DNA of 33,328 bases from Verrucomicrobiales bacterium (GTDB taxonomy: Bacteria; Verrucomicrobiota; Verrucomicrobiia; Limisphaerales; Palsa-1400). Under the pieces are notes generated by a model that saw only the letters and a program-made list of their open reading frames with translations, ran no database searches and was not told the origin of the DNA. Below are positions 16,715 through 24,775 of this stretch, in pieces. Every line of letters starts with the position of its first letter. Position 1 is the first letter of the stretch. Where the stretch lies: the NCBI GenBank assembly GCA_003140095.1, contig PLIU01000304.1, positions 1 to 33,328 of the forward strand, read 5' to 3'. The position numbers were made by a program, and so were the translations under genes.

Positions 16715-19364
16715 TCACCAACCTTGAACAGGTTGAACAATGAATTGGAATCCTAAATAAAGTCCCGCTGTCCATGCGGTATCGCCGCGAGAGCGGATGA
16801 CGAAATTCGTAGTGGTCACGTCGGCATAAAGGCCATAGACAGATGCCATCGGAGAAGCGCCGCTTGCCCCGAGATTGGAATAGCCTCCGTCAGTGCCATT
16901 GGTCACAGTGGTCCATGTCACGCACGGAGGGTTATTGAAAGCATGGGCAAATGTATTGGTGAACAACCCATAGCTTAAAGTGTTGGTGGAGGAAGAAGTG
17001 CTACCGTTGGTGATCACGAGTATGCCGCCCAAGTCACAGTATCCGGGCCATTCATAATACCCCGCAGGAGGAGAACCCGATCCGCACAAAGAAGCATTCG
17101 CTCCAACCGAGATGGAGATCGCCGGCGTGCCGTTCAGATGCAGATCGTTGCTGTAGATGTTGCCCAGCATTCTCGCGGTCAGGTTCGTGCCCAAGTAGGT
17201 CAACAGCGTGTTTACGGTCACGTTGGTAAAGGTCGCGTTCGTGGCATTAACTGTCCCCGAAATGTAGGCCGCCGTCTGGTTGGAGCCAATGCGGATGGTG
17301 CCCGCGTCTCCCACCACGCCCCTGATTGCCGATGGCGATATTGTTGTTCTCGGAAGACGTCCACGCGCTGCCGGCGAACGCGCCCAAGGCGAGGTTGTTG
17401 CTTCCTGTGGTGGTGTTTCCGTCCGCGCTATAACCAAGCGCCGTGTTCCAAGCGCCGAGGCTGCCTAGCAGCGTGCCGTAACCCACCGCTGTGTTATTGC
17501 TGCCTGTGACGCTATCGAATAGGGCATAGACACCGGCCGCCGTGTTGGCGTTCCCGCTCGTGAGCTGCTGCAGCGCGCTCCACCCGGCCGCGGTGTTGCT
17601 GGAGCCGGAGGTCAGGGCCTCCATCGTGGAGGATCCGGCGGCGGTATTGTAGCTACCCGACATAGAGGCCGCTCCCGTGAGCGCCGAGAATCCGATGGCC
17701 GTGTTGTTGTTGCCGGTCGCGTTATTGAAGAGAGCCTCCCAGCCGACGCCGGTGTTGTTGTTCGCCGACACGCCATACGACAGGGCGCTGACGCCGACGG
17801 CCGCGTTGAACGATCCGCCCTGATTTCGCAGCAAGGCGTCCGCCCCCAGGGCGATGTTGTCGGCGCCGGAAGTGTTGGCCGCCAGCGCCGTGTTGCCCTG
17901 CGCGAGATTAAAGCTGCCGGTCATCAAGGCATTGCCCGCGCCGCCGAGCAAGAAGTTGTAGGCGGACCCTGAATTGCCGTTGCCATAATTACAGGTCAAT
18001 AAAGTGCCAACCGTGACGCCTTTGCCTGTGATAACGGTATTGGAGACCGTCAGGTTGCCCGTGTTCCAATCCAGCCACATATTGTTGCCACGGTTGATTT
18101 GCCAGACGATCGGCCCGGAATAGCCGTCGAAGATCAGACCGCCAGAGGGCGCGCTCTCCAAGACGACCGCATTTTGCCATTGTGGCGTGGGCGAGTAGCT
18201 TGGTCCGTAGGTCTCCAGCGTGCCGTAGCCAAGCGTTGAGACGGCCCCATTATCGAGTCTCAGCCCTTCGCCCAAAGTGGAGGAGAAGTTGGAGACTTCA
18301 CAAAACACGGAGAAATTGGAAATGCCGACGCCCAATCCGCTACCCTGCTGGGTCCAGACATACCCGATGCCGGACTGCAGCTTGAGGTCTCCCGCTGCGA
18401 TAAGCCGCAAGCTGGGCACGTTGCCGGTCCTGGATTCGGATTCGATGGAGACTTCATTCTGCGCGACGGTGCCCGACCCGATGTAGATGCCCTGGTCCTG
18501 CGAAACGTCGTTTTCGACCGCGATGTAGGGAATCGAGGTCCCGTTGCCCACCGCGCCAAATCCATCATGGTTGGCGTGAAAGAAAAGGCCGTCGGGATAT
18601 TCAAAATCGAACAGCAACTGGCTGGTGTTGGTCTGCGTGACCGCCAGCATGTAATTTGTGGCGACAAATTCCGCCAGCGCAAAATTCCAGCCCATGATCA
18701 AGGTGCCGTTGGTCGTGAAAATGAAGGAATTAGTATTGGCCGAATTGGTGATAACAACGCCGACGAGATTGGTGTTTGTCACCAAGGAGAGCCGGCCGCT
18801 CGGCACCTGCCCGGAACTGAGCAGCGACGCATTCTCCGATCCGCCGCCGCCACTGCCGACGGGCGACGGAACCAGGACGAGTTCCCCGTTGGAGTTGCTG
18901 ACAATGTTGCCCGCCGCCAGACTGTCGGGATCGATGTTGGCAAGTTGGATGTCCGTGACAAATTCGGCGCTGCCATTGGTCGCCAGATAGTAGGAAGATG
19001 GAACGGCGGCCAGGACGCTGGCGGGGTTTTGGAGGTCCAGGAAATTGTAGGAATTGGTGTTGTTTGGGACGGCGATGGAGACGGTGTCGATGGAGGGGCC
19101 GACGGTTACGTTGTAATAGCCCGTCAAGACATTGGTGGCGGCAAAGTAACCGTTGGAGGTGACTGGCACCGTGAAGGTCTGACGATACTCGAAGATCGGA
19201 TAGACGTTCATGGCGCGGGTCAGAGTGAATTGCACTTGCGTGCCGGCCGGGGCGGTGCTGGTGGATGTGCTCAAATACCCGTAAACGGTGGCCTGGGAAA
19301 ACAGGGCTGAAGGATAAAGGCTGAAGGATAAAAATAAAATGAGACGTTGGACGGTGGTTTTCAT
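16715..19364 (-). pseudogene. secreted tail-fibre/YadA-head-like protein, frameshifted near its C-terminus
   Basis: About 880 codons in two frames. From ATG 19364: a signal peptide (LILFLSFSLYPSALFSQ), a tail-protein-like N-terminus (TVYGYLSTSTSTAPAGTQVQFTLT), then from about residue 470 a long series of YadA-head-like units (NTAIGFSAL, NTAAGWSAL, NTAVGYGTL, NNLALGAFAG). At 17315-17320 a run of four Gs where three are expected throws the frame: NIAIGNQG should continue VVGDAGTIRIGSNQTAAYISG, which is found in the frame ending at 16715. That joined motif is the usual lead-in to the C-terminal region of phage tail fibres and trimeric adhesins. The rest is a 200-residue domain ending GFQFIVQPVQGW. 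Trimeric fibre or adhesin is likely. Confidence 0.78.
19305..19332 (-). repeat. heptanucleotide repeat inside a signal peptide
   Basis: Units ggctgaa, ggataaa, ggctgaa, ggataaa (plus-strand reading) encode the FLSFSLYPSAL part of the signal peptide of the fibre gene starting at 19364. Confidence 0.9.
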
Positions 19365-19385
19365 ATTATTAGCATTCCATCTTTC

Positions 19386-20846
19386 TTAAAGCGCGTGGAA
19401 AGTGAAGACGGCGGACGAATTGGTGAAGCCACCGCCGGCGCAGATGGGGAACGCGACCTTGTAACCGAGATTGGTGAGGGATTGCGGGCCCGCCACGATG
19501 TTGCTCTGAGCGTCGAAAATGGTCATGTTCGTTGCGCCGGAGAGCCAGATAAAACCATTCATGCCGTTGGTGTTGCCCCAGGCTGTCGCCGTGATGGCGG
19601 AAACGGAATTCGTGGCGTAAGAGGCGAAGCCGTTGGTGCTCATCACGCCGCCGGGTCCGGCCGAGAATGAGCCGGTGGAACTGCTAATCACGAGCAGGCC
19701 GTTTGTCCCATAGCTGTTGGTGATGCCGTTGCAGATGTTGGTCGATCCGGTCGGGCCAAAGGAATTGGTATAATTGGCAGTGTAATAGGTCCAGGCGCCA
19801 GTGGCCAGGCCGTTGGTAAGCAGGACGGTGATGGTGCCCGTGATGGCGCTGCCAGGAACGCCAGTCAGGCCCGCGCCGCTGCCGGTGAAGCTGCCGGAGT
19901 TGGCCGTGAAGCCGGTCGCAGTGACGGCGCCAGTGACGTTGACGGCTCCGCCAAAATTCGCGCCGGCGGAGGCGTTCAGAGTGCCTGCGTTTCCGGCTGT
20001 GGCAGGGCCAAGAGTCAGAGAACCCGCTTCCAGAGCGAGGTCATGCGCTCCGAAAGAGCTGGCGCCGAAATAGACGCCATTACCACCGGAGGAATAAATC
20101 GCCAGGAAGCCATCGAAGTTGCCAATTTGATCGCCGCTGTTGTCGGCGAACAGATTAGCCGTGGCCGTGTTCGCGGTCTTGGAATAATTGGCGGTGTTCG
20201 TGCCGCCGGCGGTGATGTTGGTGGCGACGGTGAGACTGGCGCCGACGGTGGCATTGGTTGCGACAGTAAGGCTGCCCGCGGAGACGCCCGCCGTGAACGC
20301 GCCGGCGGCGCCGTTGATGGTGCTCAGGCAGTTGATGGCGCCGTTCACGGCGAGCGAGGAGAGAAAGGTGATGACGCCGGTGAAATTGTTGGTAAGGATG
20401 GCCGACGGCAGCGTGGCCAAGGGGAGCGTGCCGAGCAATTGAGGCGCCTGCAAATTCGTCAAAGAGACAGCGTTGTTGGAAGAGAGTGTTTTGAGGGGTC
20501 CTTGCACGTCGATTTGCCCTGAGCCGTTCGTTAAAAAATTCAGGGGATTGTAAATATCGCTGCCGCCGCCGCCGCCACTGCCGATGGCAGCGCTGATGGC
20601 CGCCGCATTTGAGTTCCAAAAACCCGCATTGGCGGGTTGCTCATTGGTGGTGCCGATCATCAGTGGTTTGTAGGCGGAGACGCTGTTGGTGGGGGCGGCT
20701 TGGAGAAAGGCTGAAGTATAAAGGCTAAAGGCTAAAGCGAAGAGTAACGCTAAAGTATCAGGGCTGAAGGCTGAAAAAAGAATCTGGATTTTAGCCTTTG
20801 GCCTTAAGCCTTTAGCAGTTGGGTTCACGGGATTCATTGGGTTCAT
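19386..20846 (-). CDS. secreted tail-fibre-like protein
   Basis: 486 residues from ATG 20846, three bases after the stop of the upstream gene. The N-terminal 55 residues (MNPMNPVNPTAKGLRPKAK, then LALLFALAFSLYTSAFLQA) form a long signal peptide largely encoded by short repeats. The mature part begins APTNSVSAYKPLMIGTTNEQPANAGFWNSNAAA. The body is low-complexity, rich in Gly, Ala, Thr and Asn, with imperfect repeats (VATNATVGASLTVATNITAGG, VTGAVTATGFTANSGSFTGSGAGLTGV). The FTGSGAGLTG...AITGTI element is a standard tail-fibre shaft motif. Likely a fibrous surface or phage-tail-derived protein acting with its neighbour at 16715-19364, which it resembles in composition. Confidence 0.78.
   Translation of the reverse strand: MNPMNPVNPTAKGLRPKAKIQILFSAFSPDTLALLFALAFSLYTSAFLQAAPTNSVSAYKPLMIGTTNEQPANAGFWNSNAAAISAAIGSGGGGGSDIYNPLNFLTNGSGQIDVQGPLKTLSSNNAVSLTNLQAPQLLGTLPLATLPSAILTNNFTGVITFLSSLAVNGAINCLSTINGAAGAFTAGVSAGSLTVATNATVGASLTVATNITAGGTNTANYSKTANTATANLFADNSGDQIGNFDGFLAIYSSGGNGVYFGASSFGAHDLALEAGSLTLGPATAGNAGTLNASAGANFGGAVNVTGAVTATGFTANSGSFTGSGAGLTGVPGSAITGTITVLLTNGLATGAWTYYTANYTNSFGPTGSTNICNGITNSYGTNGLLVISSSTGSFSAGPGGVMSTNGFASYATNSVSAITATAWGNTNGMNGFIWLSGATNMTIFDAQSNIVAGPQSLTNLGYKVAFPICAGGGFTNSSAVFTFHAL
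20709..20818 (-). repeat. heptanucleotide repeats with an inverted second cluster
   Basis: ggctgaa/ggctaaa-type units at 20709-20736 and 20762-20775 are followed at 20792-20818 by units in the opposite orientation (tagcctt, tggcctt, aagcctt). The two facing clusters can pair into an imperfect hairpin at the very start of the coding sequence. The whole stretch is translated as the extended signal peptide. Confidence 0.8.
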
Positions 20847-20849
20847 GGG

Positions 20850-21503
20850 TCAATATCCTTGGTCGGAGAGTTGGAGGGTGAGCACGCCGCTGTCGTTGAG
20901 GATGTTCAGCGTATGGTAAAGGCCGGTGGACGTGTCCAGGATTTGCGGGACAATCTGACCGGCGACGGTGTAAAGGCGGAAGGCCGCCAGCGGCGGCGCG
21001 GTGGCCGTGCTGATCGGGCCGTCTTTGACGGTGATGGGGCCGTCCAGCACAGTAATGGTTTTGGGCGGGCTGTCGGTGGTCTGCACGGTGACGCGGAGCC
21101 AATAGTTGATGCTGGTCTGCCCATTGAGCGTGATCGCGGTCTGGTTGGCAGGGAAAACGATGGAGGCGTGGACAAAGGGCGTGGTGTCGTTGTTCCAATC
21201 TGTCTGCGTGAGCGAGTCGTTGATCGTGCTCGTGGCGCCGCTCATCATCGGCGGATTGGTGTCGGCCTCGTTCTGGAAAATCTGCGCGGTGATCGAGCCG
21301 AGGTTGGTGATGACCGGCCAGCCGGAGCCGGAGCTGGGCGCGGTCGCGGTGATGAGGACGCCGTCGTAACCGAGGCCGAAATCAAATTGGATGTCATCGC
21401 CGCGGAAGAAGGACACCTGCGCATTGTTGCGGTTGATGTCGGTGAACGTGTTCGGCGTGGCGAGGTCGCAGAACAGGCGGATGGGAACAACGAGATTAGA
21501 CAT
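20850..21503 (-). CDS. conserved-looking structural protein of the tail-like operon
   Basis: 217 residues, ATG 21503, no signal peptide (MSNLVVPIRLFCDLATPNTFTDINRNNAQVSFFRGDD). The pattern of beta strands and the segments QFDFGLGYDGVLITATAP, NYWLRVTVQTTD and the final LHTLNIL-like segment (YHTLNILNDSGVLTLQLSDQGY) suggest a small beta-rich baseplate or fibre-attachment protein. I do not recognise the family. It is the second gene of the minus-strand operon, three bases before the fibre gene start. Its leader is a dense array of heptamers rather than a normal ribosome-binding region. Confidence 0.7.
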   Translation of the reverse strand: MSNLVVPIRLFCDLATPNTFTDINRNNAQVSFFRGDDIQFDFGLGYDGVLITATAPSSGSGWPVITNLGSITAQIFQNEADTNPPMMSGATSTINDSLTQTDWNNDTTPFVHASIVFPANQTAITLNGQTSINYWLRVTVQTTDSPPKTITVLDGPITVKDGPISTATAPPLAAFRLYTVAGQIVPQILDTSTGLYHTLNILNDSGVLTLQLSDQGY

Positions 21504-21567
21504 AAGTTAAGAGTTGAGAATGCAGAATGCAGAGTTCTTTAAGTGAAGAGTTGAGAGGGCAGAATTC
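21503..21567 (-). repeat. heptanucleotide repeat array (9 units) running into a start codon
   Basis: Read on the plus strand the units are taagtta, agagttg, agaatgc (twice), agagttc, a two-base interruption, then taagtga, agagttg, agagggc and agaattc. Each of the two sub-arrays begins with a taagtNa unit. The first unit overlaps the last base of the ATG of the gene at 21503. Confidence 0.88.
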
Positions 21568-21619
21568 AAAGCTTTGCTGTCACTTTGCACGATGCAGTTT
21601 GCATTTTTCACTTTGAAGT

Positions 21620-21814
21620 TCATTGTGATTGCCAGCGGGTGTTGCGTTGGGTGGCTTCCAGGGCTTGGACGCGGCTCATCATCGAATTGATCTCGTCCAG
21701 CAAATGGCCTTGCTGCGCGCCTTGATTTTCCTGCAGGCCGATCAGGAAATCATTTAACTCGATGAGCTTTCTGACTTCCTCCGGGCTGGCGCGGCCGCCT
21801 TCGCGGTCACGCAT
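21620..21814 (-). CDS. small coiled-coil protein, first gene of the tail-like operon
   Basis: 64 residues, charged and helical: MRDREGGRASPEEVRKLIELNDFLIGLQ, then LLDEINSMMSRVQALEATQRNTRW with a heptad-like pattern of Leu/Met/Val. Too short for a family call. It sits at the head of the minus-strand operon, facing the helix-turn-helix regulator across a long gap, so the promoter of the operon probably lies between about 21,815 and 22,000. Confidence 0.55.
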   Translation of the reverse strand: MRDREGGRASPEEVRKLIELNDFLIGLQENQGAQQGHLLDEINSMMSRVQALEATQRNTRWQSQ

Positions 21815-21960
21815 GGCCGCGCTGTGTCCTTTGGTCTTTTTGTTATCATCATATATTTTGTTCTTTCATTGCGCGTTCATTTTTCACGCTGATGCGATTT
21901 CACCGCAGAGGAAGCAATCCGGCGGGGCTGTTGGGCGCGCGGCCGCGATGGGCCTGTCTG

Positions 21961-22021
21961 CCCCGGCCGCCGCCGGGGACCGCCGGGCCCCTCTGAAAAA
22001 GAAGAAAACGGCTTCTTTTTC
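21961..22021. repeat. two strong inverted repeats between operon and regulator
   Basis: CCCCGGC-N4-GCCGGGG at 21961-21978 is a perfect 7-bp stem. GAAAAAGAAG at 21995-22004 is perfectly complementary to 22012-22021 with a 7-base loop. They lie in the divergent control region; either could be a terminator or protein-binding site. Confidence 0.6.
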
Positions 22022-22073
22022 ATTGACGTTCTTTACTTTTTTTGCAACTTTCATCGCATTAACGGACACAGAT

Positions 22074-22154
22074 TACTTCAGTTTATGAAGTAGTGCAAAA
22101 AAAAATGAAATTATTTTTAAAATATGGTGAAACACGACAATTCAGTTAATGAAG
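22074..22154. promoter_or_regulatory. two operator-like palindromes upstream of the regulator gene
   Basis: TACTTCA-GTTTA-TGAAGTA at 22074-22092 is a perfect 7-bp palindrome with a 5-bp spacer. Its 14-bp core TTCAGTTTATGAAG recurs with one change at 22141-22154 (64 bp on). A weaker TTCA-N5-TGAA copy lies at 22345-22357 inside the gene. The pair brackets the expected promoter of the helix-turn-helix gene, the normal arrangement for an autoregulating repressor. Confidence 0.6.
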
Positions 22155-22168
22155 AATTTAGGAAAACC

Positions 22169-22585
22169 ATGGCCCTGGCCCGCTGGTCTGCCGCCGAAAC
22201 AGCCCGCCGCCTGGGGGTCAGTGAATCCTCGATTTCCGCCTATATCAACGACAACCAGGTCCCGCCGCAGGCCAAAATCAGCCTGTTGCGCCTCCTTGTT
22301 GATCAATTTATAAATAATCCGACAGAAGATGAACAAAACAAGTCTTCATTAAATGAATCAAATCCAGCGCGGGGACCGGCCCGCCCGTCCGCGGCCGCCA
22401 AGAAAAAGAGCCTCCGTGAAATCCGTTTGGACGCCCTTTACATCCGCATCGAAACCCTGGCTGGAGGCCTGCGCTTTTTCGAGAACGCGGCGGAGAGAGT
22501 GGAAGCGGCGGAAGAGTTGGCGGCCCTGGCCACCGAACTGGCCGTCAAACTGCAAACCCCGGGCGCGCCCAAAGCTCCGAAATGA
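22169..22585 (+). CDS. helix-turn-helix (XRE-like) transcriptional regulator
   Basis: 138 residues from ATG 22169. The frame is open from an ATG at 22124, but 22169 has an AGGA ribosome-binding sequence five bases upstream and leaves both operator-like palindromes outside the gene, so it is preferred. MALARWSAAETARRLGVSESSISAYINDNQVPP (residues 1-33) is a classic helix-turn-helix: AETARRLGVS is helix 2 and turn, SSISAYIND is the recognition helix. A Ser/Asn/Pro linker follows, then a helical C-terminal part (LYIRIETLAGGLRFFENAAERVEAAEELAALATELAVKL) probably for dimerisation. Divergent from the tail-like operon; likely its repressor. Confidence 0.72.
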   Translation: MALARWSAAETARRLGVSESSISAYINDNQVPPQAKISLLRLLVDQFINNPTEDEQNKSSLNESNPARGPARPSAAAKKKSLREIRLDALYIRIETLAGGLRFFENAAERVEAAEELAALATELAVKLQTPGAPKAPK

Positions 22586-22607
22586 ACCTCCGTGGGGGTT
22601 CCAGGAA

Positions 22608-22722
22608 GGAGAATTCCCCGCGCAGAGCCGCCGAGCGCGCGGAGAAAGGCAAAGGAAATCTTCCCGCCTTCCGTTATTTCTTGCTTTCTCCGCCGCCCTC
22701 CGGCCTCGGCGCGAGAATCCTC
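22608..22722. repeat. imperfect inverted repeat, about 110 bp
   Basis: The left arm (gaattccccgcgcagagc...ggagaaaggcaaaggaaat) is largely complementary to the right arm (...ttcttgctttctccgccgccctccggcctcggcgcgagaatcc), leaving a short centre. It resembles the GCAGAG/GGAGAAA-type intergenic hairpin repeats that are scattered through many bacterial genomes. It sits directly after the regulator stop and may act as its terminator. Confidence 0.6.
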
Positions 22723-23014
22723 ATGCAACCGCCTCCCTCGGCGGATCCGGCAGCCCGTTGACGATGCGGTGATGCCGTCCTTCATGCGCTCCAAACCAAA
22801 GGTCAAAACCAACCCAAGTTGCAGCTTGGCCAGCACCAGCCAAGGGGTGAGTCCCACCAGATTGAACCAAGCGGGCCGTGCTTTTTAATCATCGCGCAGC
22901 CATACCGTGACCGGCACTTCACGGCGCGCTCTCAACCCTTCTCATGATGCCTTCCTCAAAAAGAAAACCGCCCTGCATCCGACCAAAAAACGCCCGGCGT
23001 GGGCATTGCCTGCG

Positions 23015-23179
23015 GCTGGCGCGATCTTGGACCGCTTCCTGCACCATGCCCAGACCATTGCCATTACGGGGCGCGGTTCCCGGCTCAAAGACCATTCCAC
23101 CGTTGCCGGAAAAGAGGACAAAAACAAGAAGATCAAATCCAAGCCCAACGAAACTTCGACCACGGAACCGGCGAGCTGA
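23015..23179 (+). pseudogene. istB: C-terminal remnant of an IstB-type ATPase (IS21 family)
   Basis: The reading frame contains AILDRFLHHAQTIAITG followed by RGSRLKDHS, a close match to the last part of IstB helper ATPases of IS21-like elements. The Walker motifs and the rest of the protein are absent. The tail after DHS is lysine-rich and diverged. No istA, target duplication or terminal repeat is visible, so this is an old relic. Confidence 0.6.
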
Positions 23180-23281
23180 ATGGCTCGCTTTCCGGTTCTG
23201 TTCGATTTATTTTGCCGTTCACGGATTATGGACATTGCCAGTGACGGGAGGTCGTTTTAGCTTGGCCGATGTTGGCTGGAC

Positions 23282-24508
23282 ATGAGAAAATTGCTTAAAC
23301 GAAGTGCGGGGGCGGCAGCCCTGATCCTGGTCGTTTTGCTGACGGCAGGGCTTCAACCCAATATACCCGAGATGCAGATGGGCAAACCGTTGCCACCGGG
23401 GAAAGTGAGGCCGCAAATAGTCATCGTTAGGGATACAGCTATGCTCCTGGCGCCGAATGGGTCGCTTTGGGCTTGGGGCGGCAGGTTTTCTGGCGGCATG
23501 TGCGTATTCCCGAGTCACACAACCTCGCCGGTTCCACGCCGCATTGGGTCGGACACGGATTGGTCGCAGGTGTCCTTAAGCGCGGATCAAACGGGGGCTT
23601 TGAAGAACCATGGCAGCTTGTGGGCGTGGGGTTGGTACCTCGAGAACCAAAACGGCGGGATAGACCACTTCAACCGCAACGGCACTCCGACCCGCATCGG
23701 CACGGGAACCAACTGGACGCAAATATGCACCGGCGGCGCTCACAATCTGGCTCTAAAAAATGACGGTTCACTCTGGGCGTGGGGTGACAACCGAGAAGGC
23801 CAATTGGGTGATGGCACCACCAGCATGAGGTCCGTCCCGACCCTGGTCGGCTTGGATCGGGATTGGCGGACAATGGCGGCGTCCGACATGAACAGCTTTG
23901 CAATCAGAAGCAATGGCACCATCTGGGGCTGGGGATATGCCGCCACCAACAATTATTTGTCATCAAAAAAAATCGACGGTCGCCTCCAGATCGCTGAAGG
24001 CGCCGGCGCCAACAATTATTTGGCGCCGAGGCAAATCGAGTCTGGCACGAATTGGCTGGCCCTTTCGTCAGAACTTCTCGGATTTAAAAGCGATGGAACA
24101 TATTGGCGTATGCTCCTCAGCCAGTCCGCCTACCGTCCAGGACTCCCCGCAAACTTCACTTTAATCGGACGGGACAGGGATTGGACTGAAGCCTATTACG
24201 GGCAGGATTCTTTCTTCGGCCGCAAGAAAGACGGCAGTTGGTGGGGCTGGGGCCAGAATTACAATGGACGACTCGGCATCGGCACGAATGTCACCGCAGC
24301 GGCATCACCGCAGCGCCTGCCCTTCGACTTCGATCCTTGGGCCTTCGCGGCGGGATCAGGAACAACTCTTTTGTTAGGCAAGGATGGCAAATTATGGACG
24401 TGGGGCACTCGCTTGGGCGCGGCCAAATCAACCATTGACAACATTGACCAAACGCCATTCCTGCTCTGGGAGCTACTGCCGGAAGTGCGCCGCTCGCTAA
24501 TCCAATGA
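23282..24508 (+). CDS. exported RCC1-repeat (beta-propeller) protein
   Basis: 408 residues. An N-terminal hydrophobic signal or anchor (MRKLLKRSAGAAALILVVLLTAGLQ) is followed by six to seven RCC1/alpha-tubulin-suppressor-like units marked by G-S-L-W-A-W-G (about 60, 107, 165) and variants GTIWGWG, GSWWGWG, GKLWTWG, and a full NREGQLGDGTT linker. RCC1 repeats form a seven-bladed propeller; bacterial secreted versions are thought to bind proteins or glycans. The last repeat is poorer and the C-terminus is short (LPEVRRSLIQ). No partner gene is evident. Confidence 0.85.
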   Translation: MRKLLKRSAGAAALILVVLLTAGLQPNIPEMQMGKPLPPGKVRPQIVIVRDTAMLLAPNGSLWAWGGRFSGGMCVFPSHTTSPVPRRIGSDTDWSQVSLSADQTGALKNHGSLWAWGWYLENQNGGIDHFNRNGTPTRIGTGTNWTQICTGGAHNLALKNDGSLWAWGDNREGQLGDGTTSMRSVPTLVGLDRDWRTMAASDMNSFAIRSNGTIWGWGYAATNNYLSSKKIDGRLQIAEGAGANNYLAPRQIESGTNWLALSSELLGFKSDGTYWRMLLSQSAYRPGLPANFTLIGRDRDWTEAYYGQDSFFGRKKDGSWWGWGQNYNGRLGIGTNVTAAASPQRLPFDFDPWAFAAGSGTTLLLGKDGKLWTWGTRLGAAKSTIDNIDQTPFLLWELLPEVRRSLIQ

Positions 24509-24775
24509 TCATGAATCACCATTTTATCCCCCAACATCCCTGAAAACAGACACTTTCCGAAATGGGGCATGGGGTCCGCTCGCAATTTATTCTGTCCCTC
24601 CTTCCCATTTCCCTGACAATTTGCGTGTCCGCGGAACCGGATTCCTTTGCGCCCGCAAGCAAGCCGGAAACTTGGTGTTGGATTCCGTTCCAGGCCACCC
24701 TACAATTTCAGTCGGAGGCTGGTTTCAATATGCGAACCAGCCGTGGGACCATAAAAAGTTCGCCGTAAAACATAT

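Larger units (their letters stand above)
22586..23281. other. gene-poor relic region
   Basis: Almost 700 bp without a convincing intact gene. It contains a 110-bp imperfect inverted repeat and, further on, the C-terminal relic of a transposition helper. Open frames here lack start signals, family resemblance or consistent composition. 22,780-22,890 on the minus strand could encode a hydrophobic segment (NLVGLTPWLVLAKLQLGLVLTF) but has no plausible start. Confidence 0.5.

Noticed and set aside
24562..24768. 68-codon frame with a signal-like N-terminus between the RCC1 and AlkD-like genes
   Set aside because: No ribosome-binding site or recognisable motif, and the hydrophobic stretch is short; composition does not clearly indicate a gene.
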